Positions 1-11,857 of a stretch of 36,855 nucleotides of DNA are shown here, piece by piece. Origin of the DNA: Rhodospirillales bacterium (lineage in GTDB: Bacteria > Pseudomonadota > Alphaproteobacteria > Rhodospirillales > JAPHTL01); assembly GCA_026193355.1 (NCBI GenBank), contig JAPHTL010000308.1:1-36855 (forward strand), given 5' to 3'. A program made the position numbers and the translations under genes. Positions within the stretch are counted from its first letter, which is position 1. Each line of letters starts with the position of its first letter. The notes below the pieces were generated by a model that had not been told where the DNA came from, ran no database searches, and saw nothing but the letters and a program-made list of their open reading frames with translations.

Positions 1-534
1 ACATCGATGGGTGGGTTGATCGGAATGATGATTGCGGCCCAACCGAACAGCCCCATACGCCGGCTTGTCCTCAACGATGTTGGCCCACTGATCCCGAAGG
101 CTTCGCTAGAACGGATCGGGACATATGTCGGCGCCACGCGTCATTTCGAAAGCGAGGACGATGCGGAGCGTTACCTGCGAGAGGTTCACGCACCGTTTGG
201 CGATCTGTCAAACGAGCAATGGCGGCATTTGGCCGCTCATAGTGTTCGCAGGGATGAAGGCGGCGGGCTCACGCTTCATTACGACCCAGCGATAGGGAAG
301 GCTTTCGAGGGAGAGATGCATGATGTCGATTTGTGGCACATCTGGCGAGAGATTGATTGTCCTGTAATGGTCATGCGCGGTGAGAATTCAGACCTTTTGC
401 TTGCCGATACCGTTGAGCAAATGATCAGTGAGAAACCGGATACGGTATATGCGGAGATTGCCAGAGCCGGCCATGCGCCGGCGCTGATGGCCGACGATCA
501 GGTCGATAGCATATGTAAATGGTTGAGAAATTAA
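1..534 (+). CDS. alpha/beta-fold hydrolase, 3' fragment (5' end outside window)
   Basis: Frame is open to base 1 (T-S-M-G-G-L nucleophile-elbow-like sequence, consistent with GxSxGG); C-terminal VMVMRGENSDLL...AGHAPALM resembles the hydrolase Asp/His segment. Confidence 0.85.
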   Translation, partial: TSMGGLIGMMIAAQPNSPIRRLVLNDVGPLIPKASLERIGTYVGATRHFESEDDAERYLREVHAPFGDLSNEQWRHLAAHSVRRDEGGGLTLHYDPAIGKAFEGEMHDVDLWHIWREIDCPVMVMRGENSDLLLADTVEQMISEKPDTVYAEIARAGHAPALMADDQVDSICKWLRN

Positions 535-655
535 TCTTTGCGGGTTGAAGAAACAGGCCAGAATACTTACCGTATCATCAGCTTCGGTGTATTCTTGAAC
601 ACGCGGAGCGGACAGGGGTTCGCTCCCCATACGAAACGCCTGAGGAGGTGATGAA

Positions 656-1285
656 ATGAACCAGCTGGCAATGACTTCTTCGGCCACGGCCCTGGAGCTG
701 GCTCAAGGAGCCGGCACTGAAGACTTCGTCACCTTCATCATTAAGGATCAGCTTTTCGGCATTCCCGTGTTGAAGGTGCAGGATATTCTGGCTCCGGACC
801 GGATTGCGCGCATTCCTCTGGCTCCGCCCGAGGTTGCTGGCTCAATCAACCTGCGCGGACGCATCGTGACGGTTATCGACGTGCGGACCCGGCTTGGTCT
901 GGAAAGACGACAGGCGCCACCTGCGCTGGAGGCCCCGGTCAATGTCGATGCGGATGCCGAGGGTGAGGGCGAGGTCGAGGTCGAGGATATTCCGGCCGAA
1001 GCTCAGGACGAAAATGTCGAAGAAAATAACGCCGAAGGAATTGGAGGAAGGCTCAACAAGAACCAGCTTGGAATGGGCGTCACGGTCGAGCATAAATCCG
1101 ACCTCTACACCTTCCTCGTCGACAGTGTCGGTGAAGTACTGAACATGAAGGAGTCCGATTACGAGAAAACGCCCGGAACGCTCGATCCCTTGTGGCGCGA
1201 GTTTTCCTGCGGCGTTTATCGTCTTGATGGGCGTCTTATGGTCGTACTCGATGTGGAGAAGATGCTTACGCTTTCCTCGAACTGA
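656..1285 (+). CDS. CheW-like chemotaxis coupling protein with acidic insertion
   Basis: FVTFIIKDQLFGIPVLKVQDILAP...IPLAPPEVAGSINLRGRIVTVIDVRTRLGL and C-terminal VDSVGEVL...LDGRLMVVLDVEKML match the CheW fold; GGAGG-like RBS just upstream. Confidence 0.88.
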   Translation: MNQLAMTSSATALELAQGAGTEDFVTFIIKDQLFGIPVLKVQDILAPDRIARIPLAPPEVAGSINLRGRIVTVIDVRTRLGLERRQAPPALEAPVNVDADAEGEGEVEVEDIPAEAQDENVEENNAEGIGGRLNKNQLGMGVTVEHKSDLYTFLVDSVGEVLNMKESDYEKTPGTLDPLWREFSCGVYRLDGRLMVVLDVEKMLTLSSN

Positions 1286-1296
1286 TTGATCCAATT

Positions 1297-1341
1297 CAAA
1301 AAAACCGCTGTTCCTTCTTAGGGGGACAGCGGTTTTTTCTT
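1297..1341. terminator. Rho-independent, apparently bidirectional terminator between convergent cheW-like and hemB genes
   Basis: AAAAAACCGCTGTTCC-ttcttag-GGGGACAGCGGTTTTTT hairpin flanked by A-tract and T-tract. Confidence 0.85.
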
Positions 1342-1359
1342 TTGGGATGAAGCCTTCTA

Positions 1360-2460
<1,101 letters not shown>

Positions 2461-2509
2461 TCATATTCCAGCGCTCTTTACGGATTTTTCCAAATAGGTT
2501 AGGTTGCTC

Positions 2510-2531
2510 TTGACGTTTACGTAAACGTCAA
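2510..2531. promoter_or_regulatory. Perfect 22-bp palindrome TTGACGTTTACGTAAACGTCAA, candidate operator upstream of icmF
   Basis: Sequence equals its own reverse complement across 22 bp; lies 55 bp upstream of the icmF start codon. Confidence 0.7.
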
Positions 2532-2585
2532 TTAAAGGCCGTATCTTTTCAGGTAACTGCAAAAAAAATCAACAGTGGGGTTGAG

Positions 2586-5500
2586 ATGCCGGACGGGGCT
2601 TCAAACAGCAAAGACACAAAAGCCAAGACTTACAAAACGAAAAACATTGTGCGTTTTGTGACGGCGACCAGTCTTTTTGATGGGCATGATGCCTCGATCA
2701 ACATCATGCGGCGCATACTCCAGTCATCCGGGACTGAAGTCATTCACCTTGGCCACAACAGATCGGTCGAGGACGTTGTGACGGCTGCATTGCAGGAAGA
2801 TGTCAGCGGCATAGCCCTGAGTTCCTATCAGGGCGGTCACGTCGAATACTTCCAGTATATGGTCGATCTGCTGCGCGAACGCGGTGGCGAATCCATCAGG
2901 GTTTTCGGCGGCGGCGGCGGCGTTATCGTTCAGGAAGAAATCGAGCAACTTCAGGCATACGGCGTGTCACGCATTTATTCGCCATCGGACGGGCAGCGCA
3001 TGGGCCTGCAAGGCATGATCAACGATATGGTCAAGCGCGCCGATTTCGATCTGACCGCCAATATTCCGACAGATACAAAGCTGCTTGCGAACGGAGACCA
3101 TCGCGTCCTTGCGCGCATTCTGACAGGTCTGGAAAACAACGCCTACAATGAGGCGCAACGCAAAGATATCCACGATCTGGCGAATGCCCATAAAGATGTA
3201 CCGGTTCTTGGGATAACAGGAACCGGTGGCGCAGGAAAATCGTCACTGACAGACGAGGTTATCCGGCGCTTCCGTCTTTATTCTGGTGAGCCGAAAATCG
3301 CCGTTCTGGCCATCGATCCGACTCGCCGCAAAAGCGGCGGCGCGCTGCTCGGCGATCGCATAAGGATGAACGCCATAGCTGCGCCCAATGTCTTTATGCG
3401 TTCGATTGCAACACGTAGCCACGGCACGGAGGTTCCACCATCGGTTCCCGATATGGTCGCGGCATGCAAGGCCGCTGGCTTCGATCTGGTTATTGTCGAA
3501 ACCCCCGGTATTGGTCAGGGCGACGCAGGAATTGTTCCCCTTGTCGATGTCTCGCTTTATGTGATGACGCCTGAATTCGGCGCCGCCAGCCAGCTTGAAA
3601 AGATCGACATGCTGGACTTCGCCGACATTGTCGCCATCAACAAATTCGATCGCAAAGGGGCCATGGACGCCCTCCGTGACGTTTCCAAGCAGATGCAGCG
3701 AAACCGCGAGGCGTTTGATACATCGCCCGATCAAATGCCTGTATTCGGTACGATTGCGGCGCGATTCAACGATCCCGGCGTGACTGCCCTTCACGCAAAC
3801 CTTCTCGATCAATTTAACCAGCGCGGTCTGGGCAAATGGCAGACTGCCACCGCAACCATATCCACCCGCCATTCGGAACCGGGCGCGGGGATCGTGCCTG
3901 CAACCCGTGTGCGCTATCTGGCCGAAATCGCCGATACCGTTCGCGGCTACCATCAGGACATTGAAAAACAGGTCGCTATCGCCCGTGACCATCAACACCT
4001 TCGCGAAGCGGGCAAAATGCTTGCTGATTCCGGGAAGTCGAATGCAGAACTGGACGAGCTTGCGGCAAAAAAGGCGGAAACGCTTGATCCGCGAGCGAGG
4101 AAGCTCCTCGAAATATGGCCGCAGGTCAAAGAAAGCTATTCGGGTGACGAGTACGTGGTTCGCATCCGTGATCGCGAGATCAGGACTGCCCTGACACACA
4201 CGACCCTGTCGGGTACGAAAATCCCGAAGGTCTGTTTGCCGCGATACGAAGATGATGGCGAAATACTGAAGTGGCTTCTCAAGGAAAACGTCCCGGGCAG
4301 CTTCCCCTATACAGCGGGTGTTTTTGCCTTCAAACGTGAAGGCGAGGATCCCACACGCATGTTTGCGGGGGAAGGGGATGCATTCCGGACAAACCGCCGA
4401 TTCCGGATGTTATCGGAAGGCATGCCGGCAAAGCGCCTGTCCACGGCGTTCGATTCCGTCACGCTGTATGGATACGACCCAGCCGAGCGCCCTGATATTT
4501 ACGGAAAGATCGGCAATGCCGGTGTTTCCATCGCGACGCTGGAGGATATGAAGGTTCTCTATTCAGGGTTCGATCTTTGCAACCCGTCCACATCCGTTTC
4601 CATGACAATAAACGGTCCTGCGCCGACGATTCTGGCGATGTTCATGAACACCGCCATCGACCAACAGGTTGACAAATTCAAGGATGAAAACGGCAGGCAG
4701 CCGACCGATGAAGAAATAGAGAAAATCTCCGAATGGGTTTTCGAAAATGTTCGCGGCACAGTTCAGGCCGACATTCTGAAAGAGGACCAGGGACAAAACA
4801 CCTGCATTTTCTCGACCGAATTCGCCCTGCGGATGATGGCGGACATTCAGGCGTTTTTCGTGCAACACCGGGTGCGTAATTTCTATTCCGTTTCAATCTC
4901 CGGCTATCACATAGCCGAAGCGGGTGCGAACCCGATCTCACAGTTGGCCCTGACACTTTCCAATGGTTTCACCTACGTTGAAACCTACCTTGCGCGTGGG
5001 ATGCACATTGATGACTTTGCGCCCAACCTGTCCTTCTTCTTCTCAAACGGAATGGATCCCGAATATTCGGTGATGGGACGGGTCGCCCGCCGGATATGGG
5101 CGACGACAATGCGCTTCAAATATGGCGCGAACGAACGCTCACAGAAGCTCAAGTACCACACGCAAACCTCTGGCCGCTCCCTGCATGCGCAGGAAATGGC
5201 ATTCAACGATATCCGGACAACCCTTCAGGCGTTGATCGCAACCTACGACAACACGAACAGCCTGCACACCAACGCCTATGACGAAGCGGTAACGACGCCC
5301 ACAGATGAATCCGTGCGTCGCGCGTTGGCCATTCAGTTGGTGATCAACAGGGAATGGGGGCTGGCGAAGAATGAAAATCCTAATCAGGGCGCTTTCATCA
5401 TCGATGAACTGACAGATCTTGTCGAAGAAGCCGTTTTGAAGGAGTTTGAGCGGATTTCCGAACGGGGCGGTGTACTCGGCGCCATGGAAACGGGCTACCA

Positions 5501-5852
5501 GCGTGGCAAGATCCAGGACGAATCCCTTTATTACGAACACCGCAAGCACGACGGCAGTTATCCGATCGTCGGCGTCAATACATTCCTCAATCCCGATGGT
5601 CCGGAGAACATTCCGACACCGGATCTGGCGCGATCAACAGAGGACGAGAAAAAGAGCCAAATTCAGCGGCTTGCGGATTTCCAGAAGACCAATAGCCGTG
5701 AGGCTGAGGCCATGCTGGAACGCCTGAAATCAGCGGCAACGAATGATGAAAATGTATTCGCGGTGCTGATGGAGGCCGTCAGGCTATGTTCACTAGGGCA
5801 GATCACCGATGCGTTGTTCAGTGTCGGGGGGCAATACAGACGAAACATGTAG
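2586..5852 (+). CDS. icmF: Fused acyl-CoA mutase IcmF (B12-binding domain + G3E/MeaI-like GTPase + mutase domain)
   Basis: N-terminal [16 protein letters not shown]12-binding domain; P-loop [43 protein letters not shown] and [24 protein letters not shown] mutase signatures; 1088 aa fused architecture. Confidence 0.95.
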   Translation: MPDGASNSKDTKAKTYKTKNIVRFVTATSLFDGHDASINIMRRILQSSGTEVIHLGHNRSVEDVVTAALQEDVSGIALSSYQGGHVEYFQYMVDLLRERGGESIRVFGGGGGVIVQEEIEQLQAYGVSRIYSPSDGQRMGLQGMINDMVKRADFDLTANIPTDTKLLANGDHRVLARILTGLENNAYNEAQRKDIHDLANAHKDVPVLGITGTGGAGKSSLTDEVIRRFRLYSGEPKIAVLAIDPTRRKSGGALLGDRIRMNAIAAPNVFMRSIATRSHGTEVPPSVPDMVAACKAAGFDLVIVETPGIGQGDAGIVPLVDVSLYVMTPEFGAASQLEKIDMLDFADIVAINKFDRKGAMDALRDVSKQMQRNREAFDTSPDQMPVFGTIAARFNDPGVTALHANLLDQFNQRGLGKWQTATATISTRHSEPGAGIVPATRVRYLAEIADTVRGYHQDIEKQVAIARDHQHLREAGKMLADSGKSNAELDELAAKKAETLDPRARKLLEIWPQVKESYSGDEYVVRIRDREIRTALTHTTLSGTKIPKVCLPRYEDDGEILKWLLKENVPGSFPYTAGVFAFKREGEDPTRMFAGEGDAFRTNRRFRMLSEGMPAKRLSTAFDSVTLYGYDPAERPDIYGKIGNAGVSIATLEDMKVLYSGFDLCNPSTSVSMTINGPAPTILAMFMNTAIDQQVDKFKDENGRQPTDEEIEKISEWVFENVRGTVQADILKEDQGQNTCIFSTEFALRMMADIQAFFVQHRVRNFYSVSISGYHIAEAGANPISQLALTLSNGFTYVETYLARGMHIDDFAPNLSFFFSNGMDPEYSVMGRVARRIWATTMRFKYGANERSQKLKYHTQTSGRSLHAQEMAFNDIRTTLQALIATYDNTNSLHTNAYDEAVTTPTDESVRRALAIQLVINREWGLAKNENPNQGAFIIDELTDLVEEAVLKEFERISERGGVLGAMETGYQRGKIQDESLYYEHRKHDGSYPIVGVNTFLNPDGPENIPTPDLARSTEDEKKSQIQRLADFQKTNSREAEAMLERLKSAATNDENVFAVLMEAVRLCSLGQITDALFSVGGQYRRNM

Positions 5853-5915
5853 GCGCGCCAGGCAACCTCAACCTTGTTGAAGTGGTGAACAAATACGGCC
5901 ATTTTATCGTAAGTT

Positions 5916-6149
5916 GTGGTGCTCTACCTTCAGGGGGAAGTCTTGGCTGATCGTATCGTTCTCGACGAAGTGATCTTCGAGTTCGTAATCGTGAACAACG
6001 CCTTTCGCGTAAATGCCATTGATCCCCGCAGCGGGACCGAAGTAACGGTCATTGGCCGCCCGACGGAACGCGAAGCGCTCAAGCGTGTCGCCAAACGCAA
6101 GCTTGAGTATGTCCTGACCAAGCGTCGTGACAGTGAAATTTCCCGATAA
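5916..6149 (+). CDS. Small conserved hypothetical protein, DUF6898-like (start codon uncertain, GTG)
   Basis: VIFEFVIVNNAFRVNAIDPRSGTEVTVIGRPTEREALKRVAKRKLEYVL resembles short alphaproteobacterial proteins found beside acyl-CoA mutase or liv genes; family name from recollection. Confidence 0.6.
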   Translation: MVLYLQGEVLADRIVLDEVIFEFVIVNNAFRVNAIDPRSGTEVTVIGRPTEREALKRVAKRKLEYVLTKRRDSEISR

Positions 6150-6322
6150 CACACAAATCACCGCAATGTGATTGCATTGCTGTAAAGTGCGAGCTGTACA
6201 AGCATGGTGCGATGCCGTAATTCTCGCACGGGCCGGTTTCGATGGTTTCGGCAGCATTTTTTGGGGGAAAAATGGCAGGTGGGCTTTCGCTAGGGAGTCT
6301 GAAAATCCTGCGCTAGGGATCC

Positions 6323-7237
6323 ATGGAATATTTTATCCAGCAACTGATCAACGGGCTTACACTCGGCGCTATCTACGGGTTGATCGCCATTGGTTACACG
6401 ATGGTCTACGGGATCATCGGGATGATCAATTTCGCACATGGCGAAATCTACATGATCGGCGCCTTTGTTTCGTTTATCGCATTTCTCGTCCTTGGCGCCG
6501 TCGGTATCACCTATATCCCCCTGGCGCTTCTCGTCGTTTTGCTTCTGGCCATGGTTTTTTCCGCCATTTACGGTTGGTCGGTTGAACGGATCGCCTATCG
6601 GCCACTGAGGGGTGCGCCAAGGCTTTCGCCTCTGATTTCCGCCATTGGCATGTCGATCTTCCTGCAAAACTACGTGCAAATCCTGCAAGGTGCGCGGGTG
6701 AAGGCCATGCAACCGTTGATTTCTGGTGGATTCACCCTGATGGAGCACGACGGGTTCACCGTCACCATCAGCTACCTTCAGATTTTCATCATCGTCCTGA
6801 CCATCGTGTTGATGGCCGTTTTCGCGACGGTTATCGGAAAAACGGCATTGGGAAGGGCGCAACGCGCCTGCGAGCAGGACCGCGTTATGGCGTCACTGGT
6901 CGGCGTCAATGTGGATCGAACGATTTCCCTGACCTTCGTCATGGGCGCATCATTGGCTGCCGTGGCGGGCCTTATGGTAACGATCTACTACGGAGTGATC
7001 GATTTCTATATCGGCTTTCTTGCGGGCATCAAGGCGTTCACGGCCGCCGTTCTCGGTGGCATTGGCTCAATGCCGGGGGCAATGCTGGGCGGTCTTTTGA
7101 TCGGCCTTGTCGAAGCCTTCTGGTCGGCGTATTTCAGTATTGAATACAAGGATGTGGCCGTTTTCTCGATCCTCGTTCTTGTGCTTATTTTCCGTCCGAC
7201 AGGCATTCTCGGCAAACCTGAAGTGGACAAGGTCTGA
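6323..7237 (+). CDS. livH: Branched-chain amino acid ABC transporter permease LivH
   Basis: MEYFIQQLINGLTLGAIYGLIAIGYTMVYGIIGMINFAHGEIYMIGAF N-terminus; multiple TM helices; genomic context. Confidence 0.95.
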   Translation: MEYFIQQLINGLTLGAIYGLIAIGYTMVYGIIGMINFAHGEIYMIGAFVSFIAFLVLGAVGITYIPLALLVVLLLAMVFSAIYGWSVERIAYRPLRGAPRLSPLISAIGMSIFLQNYVQILQGARVKAMQPLISGGFTLMEHDGFTVTISYLQIFIIVLTIVLMAVFATVIGKTALGRAQRACEQDRVMASLVGVNVDRTISLTFVMGASLAAVAGLMVTIYYGVIDFYIGFLAGIKAFTAAVLGGIGSMPGAMLGGLLIGLVEAFWSAYFSIEYKDVAVFSILVLVLIFRPTGILGKPEVDKV

Positions 7238-8552
7238 TGTCGGAAGCACAGCAGTCCATCAGGACGGAAACGTTCAATATCCCCGCTGCGCTCAAGGACG
7301 CTTTCCTGACAGCGTTCGTGATGGGGGCCCTGGCCCTTCCGCTCGCCGGTTTCAGGATAGGCGAGCAGGGGGGCGCTTTTTTCGCCGAACAGCGGATGGA
7401 TTGGGTTCTTATCGCCGTTGTCGCAGGATTCATCGGGCGCTTTTTCCTCTCGCTTGCCCGCGTTTCCCTTGCTCCAAGAATTGCGCCCCCCGCCGGCGCG
7501 TTCTTCGGCGGTATCGGATCATGGCTGCATACGAACATGGTCCTGATGTCGGGGCTTGCGATCATCGCAGCCGTTATTCTGCCTTTTCTGCCGTTTACGG
7601 ACCGCCTGATACTGGATCGCGCAATTTACATGCTGATCTATGTCATGCTCGGCTGGGGCCTTAATATCGTTGTCGGATTGGCCGGCCTTCTGGATCTTGG
7701 CTATGTGGCGTTTTATGCCGTCGGCGCATACTCCTACGCGCTTCTATCGACCCATTTTGAGCTTTCCTTCTGGATATGCCTGCCGTTGGCAGGGCTTTTC
7801 GCCGCCGGCTTTGGCGTCATCCTCGGTTTCCCGGTTCTGCGCCTCAGGGGGGATTACCTCGCCATCGTTACACTGGGTTTCGGGGAAATCATCAGGGTCA
7901 TATTGTTAAACTGGTACACCGTGACAAACGGGCCGGACGGCATTTCAGGGATCGCGCGACCGTCCCTTTTCGGGCTGATGGAATTCACGCGCAATCCCAA
8001 GGAGGGCGTTGTCGCCTTCCATGAATTCTTCAATATCCCGTTTTCCGGTGAGCACAGGATGGTCTTCCTTTACTTCCTGATCCTTGCCCTGGCCCTGATC
8101 ACAAATTTCTTCACCCTTCGAATGCGCAAGCTGCCGGTTGGACGTGCTTGGGAAGCGCTCAGGGAAGACGAAATCGCCTGCCGCTCACTCGGCATCAATC
8201 CGACGAACGTAAAGCTCTCTGCGTTCGCCATCGGAGCGATGTTTGCGGGGTTCGCGGGATCGTTCTTCGCCACGCGACAGGGGTTTGTCAGCCCGGAAAG
8301 CTTCACATTCATCGAATCGGCGATCATTCTTGCCATTGTCGTTCTCGGCGGAATGGGCAGTCAGATCGGTGTGGTGATCGCATCCTTTGTCCTTGTTCTG
8401 GGGCCGGAGTTCATCCGTGAGCTTCAGGAGTACAGAATGCTGGCCTTTGGCGGACTCATGGTCCTGATCATGATGTGGCGTCCAAGGGGATTGCTGGCCT
8501 ACAGGGATCCGACAATCCGTCTCTGGCCGGTCAAATCGAAAGGGGCGCGAAA

Positions 8553-8556
<4 letters not shown>
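7237..8556 (+). CDS. livM: Branched-chain amino acid ABC transporter permease LivM
   Basis: LNIVVGLAGLLDLGYVAFYAVGAYSYALL, FPVLRLRGDYLAIVTLGFGEIIRVI; overlaps the livH stop. Confidence 0.95.
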
Positions 8557-9440
<884 letters not shown>

Positions 9441-9441
9441 G

Positions 9442-10152
9442 ATGCTTTCAGTATCAGGCGTCCATACTTACTACGGCCAGGTCCAGGCATTGCGCGGCGT
9501 TGATATTGAGGTCAAGCAAGGCGAAATCGTCACCCTCATCGGCGCCAATGGCGCCGGAAAATCAACCCTGCTGATGACCATCAGCGGGGCGCCGCACCCC
9601 CAACAGGGGCGTGTTACCTTCGATGGACAGGATATTACCGACCTGCCACCGCATGAAATTGTTCGATTGGGAATCGCCCAGTCGCCCGAGGGGCGGCGGA
9701 TTTTTCCGCGCATGTCGGTTTACGAAAACCTTCAGATGGGCTCTGTTCCCAGCCGCTCCGACCATTTTGATGAAGCGCTGGAGCAGGCCTACGAGCTATT
9801 CCCGATCTTGAAGGAACGGCAAGACCAAAGGGCGGGAACCCTTTCAGGCGGTGAGCAACAGATGCTCGCCATTGCGCGCGCACTGATGAGCAAGCCAAGG
9901 CTGTTGCTTCTGGATGAACCGTCTCTGGGTCTTGCCCCGCTCGTCGTTCGCCAGATTTTCAATGTCATCAAGGAAATCAATGAACGTGATGGCATGACGG
10001 TGTTCCTTGTTGAACAAAACGCCTATCACGCCCTGAAACTCGCCCATCGCGGCTATGTGATGGTGACGGGAAACATCTCGATGAGCGGTACCGGGAAAGA
10101 ACTTCTCGATAACCCGGAAATCCGCGCGGCCTACCTTGAAGGGGGGCACTAG
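9442..10152 (+). CDS. livF: Branched-chain amino acid ABC transporter ATP-binding protein LivF
   Basis: GANGAGKSTLLMTISGAPHPQQG, LSGGEQQMLAIARALMSKPRLLLLDEPSLGLAPLVV; start chosen directly after the livG stop. Confidence 0.95.
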   Translation: MLSVSGVHTYYGQVQALRGVDIEVKQGEIVTLIGANGAGKSTLLMTISGAPHPQQGRVTFDGQDITDLPPHEIVRLGIAQSPEGRRIFPRMSVYENLQMGSVPSRSDHFDEALEQAYELFPILKERQDQRAGTLSGGEQQMLAIARALMSKPRLLLLDEPSLGLAPLVVRQIFNVIKEINERDGMTVFLVEQNAYHALKLAHRGYVMVTGNISMSGTGKELLDNPEIRAAYLEGGH

Positions 10153-10153
10153 A

Positions 10154-10510
10154 ATGGAAACGCTGCTTGGGACAACATGGCCCGTAACCGTTGGGGTTAC
10201 GTTCATCCTCATGGGGTGGTGTGCGTACATGACGGGAAAGGCGATCGCCGGAACATGGCGGTCACCATGGCAGGTTGTCGTCTATTGCACACTGTTGGGT
10301 CTGATGGATCGTTTCCTGATCTACGCCCTTTTCGAAGGCGCACTTCTTTCTCTGACCGGCTACATCATCGATACAGCCATTTTGATCGCATTCGGTTTGA
10401 TTTCTTTCCGGGCAACCCAAGCCCGTAAAATGGCCGACCAGTATCCATGGATATATGAACGGTCCGGCCTTTTCGGATGGCGCACGAAATCAGGAACTGC
10501 GCCGCAATAA
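10154..10510 (+). CDS. Small integral membrane protein, DUF6867-like, embedded in liv operon
   Basis: About three hydrophobic segments (WPVTVGVTFILMGWCAYMTG, VVVYCTLLGLMDRFLIYALFEG, TAILIAFGLISFRA); immediately follows livF. Confidence 0.7.
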   Translation: METLLGTTWPVTVGVTFILMGWCAYMTGKAIAGTWRSPWQVVVYCTLLGLMDRFLIYALFEGALLSLTGYIIDTAILIAFGLISFRATQARKMADQYPWIYERSGLFGWRTKSGTAPQ

Positions 10511-10561
10511 TGAGCAGGTGAGTATCAACGTTTTGTTTTTGTGACAGGGAGATCATCGATC

Positions 10562-11662
10562 ATGAAATTGTCAAAATTACCTCTGGTTGCCGCCGCCGTT
10601 CTGGTGATGGGCGCCACAACCGCCAAGGCGGAAATCATTATCGCCACAGCCGGTCCCATGACCGGCCAGTATGCCGCCTTCGGTGAACAGATGAAGCGCG
10701 GCGCAGAGATGGCCGTAGCCGATATCAACGCTTCCGGTGGTGTGCTGGGGCAACAATTGAAGCTGCTTGTCGGCGATGATGCATGCGATCCGAAGCAGGC
10801 GGTCGCCGTCGCCAACGAAATGGCCAACAAGAAGGTCGTCTTCATGGCCGGTCATTTCTGTTCGGGTTCTTCGATCCCGGCGTCTGAAGTTTACGCCGAG
10901 GAAGGAATCGTCCAGATTTCCCCGGCCTCGACCAATCCGCAGCTTACGGAACGTGGCATGGACAACGTTTTCCGCACTTGCGGCCGTGACGATCAGCAAG
11001 GCCAGGTTGCCGGTGAATATCTTGCAAAGAACTTCAAGGGCAAGAATATCGCCATCATCCATGACAAGACAGCCTACGGTAAGGGGCTGGCCGATCAGAC
11101 CAAGGAAAACCTCAACAAGGCAGGCATGACCGAGGTGATGTACGAAGCGATCACGGCCGGTGAAAAGGATTATTCGGCGCTTGTCAGCAAGATGAAGGAC
11201 AGCAAGGTCGACGTTATCTACCTTGGCGGCTATCACACCGAAGCGGGCCTGATCGTTCGTCAGGCGCGTCAGCAGGGCCTCATGGCGAAGCTGGTTTCGG
11301 GCGACGCCCTGGTGACCCAGGAATACTGGTCAATCACCGGCGATTCCGGTGAAGGCACCCTGATGACCTTCAGCCCGGATCCGGCGAAGGATCCGAAGAA
11401 CAAGGCCATCGTCGAAAAGTTCGTGGCCATCAACTACAAGCCGGAAGGCTACACGCTTTACACCTACGGCGCGATCCAGGCTTGGGCCCAGGCGGTTACG
11501 AAGGCCGGCGGCACCGACACCGCAAAGGTCATCGCATCGCTGAAGAGCGGGCAGTTCGACACCGTTCTCGGTTCCATCGGATTTGATGGCAAGGGCGATG
11601 TTTCCGCCCCCGGTTACGTCTTCTACGAATGGAAAAAAGGCGCCTACGATTACGCTCATTGA
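10562..11662 (+). CDS. livK: Branched-chain amino acid ABC transporter substrate-binding protein (LivJ/LivK family)
   Basis: Signal peptide MKLSKLPLVAAAVLVMGATTAKA; IIATAGPMTGQYAAFGEQMKRGAEMAVADINASGGVLGQQLKLLVGDDACDPKQAVAVANEM. Confidence 0.93.
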   Translation: MKLSKLPLVAAAVLVMGATTAKAEIIIATAGPMTGQYAAFGEQMKRGAEMAVADINASGGVLGQQLKLLVGDDACDPKQAVAVANEMANKKVVFMAGHFCSGSSIPASEVYAEEGIVQISPASTNPQLTERGMDNVFRTCGRDDQQGQVAGEYLAKNFKGKNIAIIHDKTAYGKGLADQTKENLNKAGMTEVMYEAITAGEKDYSALVSKMKDSKVDVIYLGGYHTEAGLIVRQARQQGLMAKLVSGDALVTQEYWSITGDSGEGTLMTFSPDPAKDPKNKAIVEKFVAINYKPEGYTLYTYGAIQAWAQAVTKAGGTDTAKVIASLKSGQFDTVLGSIGFDGKGDVSAPGYVFYEWKKGAYDYAH

Positions 11663-11689
11663 TCGGCGTATATGGCCAGCGACAAGGGA

Positions 11690-11726
11690 AGGGCCCGGCG
11701 AGTTTCTCGCCGGGCCTTTTCTTTGA
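11690..11726 (+). terminator. Rho-independent terminator after livK-like gene
   Basis: GGCCCGGCGAG-ttt-CTCGCCGGGCC followed by TTTTCTTT. Confidence 0.9.
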
Positions 11727-11857
11727 TCGTTCAAATGTCAATTACTGTGTTCAATCTGGCAAAAAATCCGCGATACCTTGTGGCGGACTAGCGGCAAGAA
11801 TCGAGATGTGGTATTCAACCATTTCACTGTTGTTGACCATTTTTCATAGATGCCATC

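Noticed and set aside
3243-4199. 318-aa antisense ORF inside icmF
   Set aside because: Entirely opposite a well-supported gene; sequence is Arg/Cys/His-rich mirror-frame translation with no domain signal.
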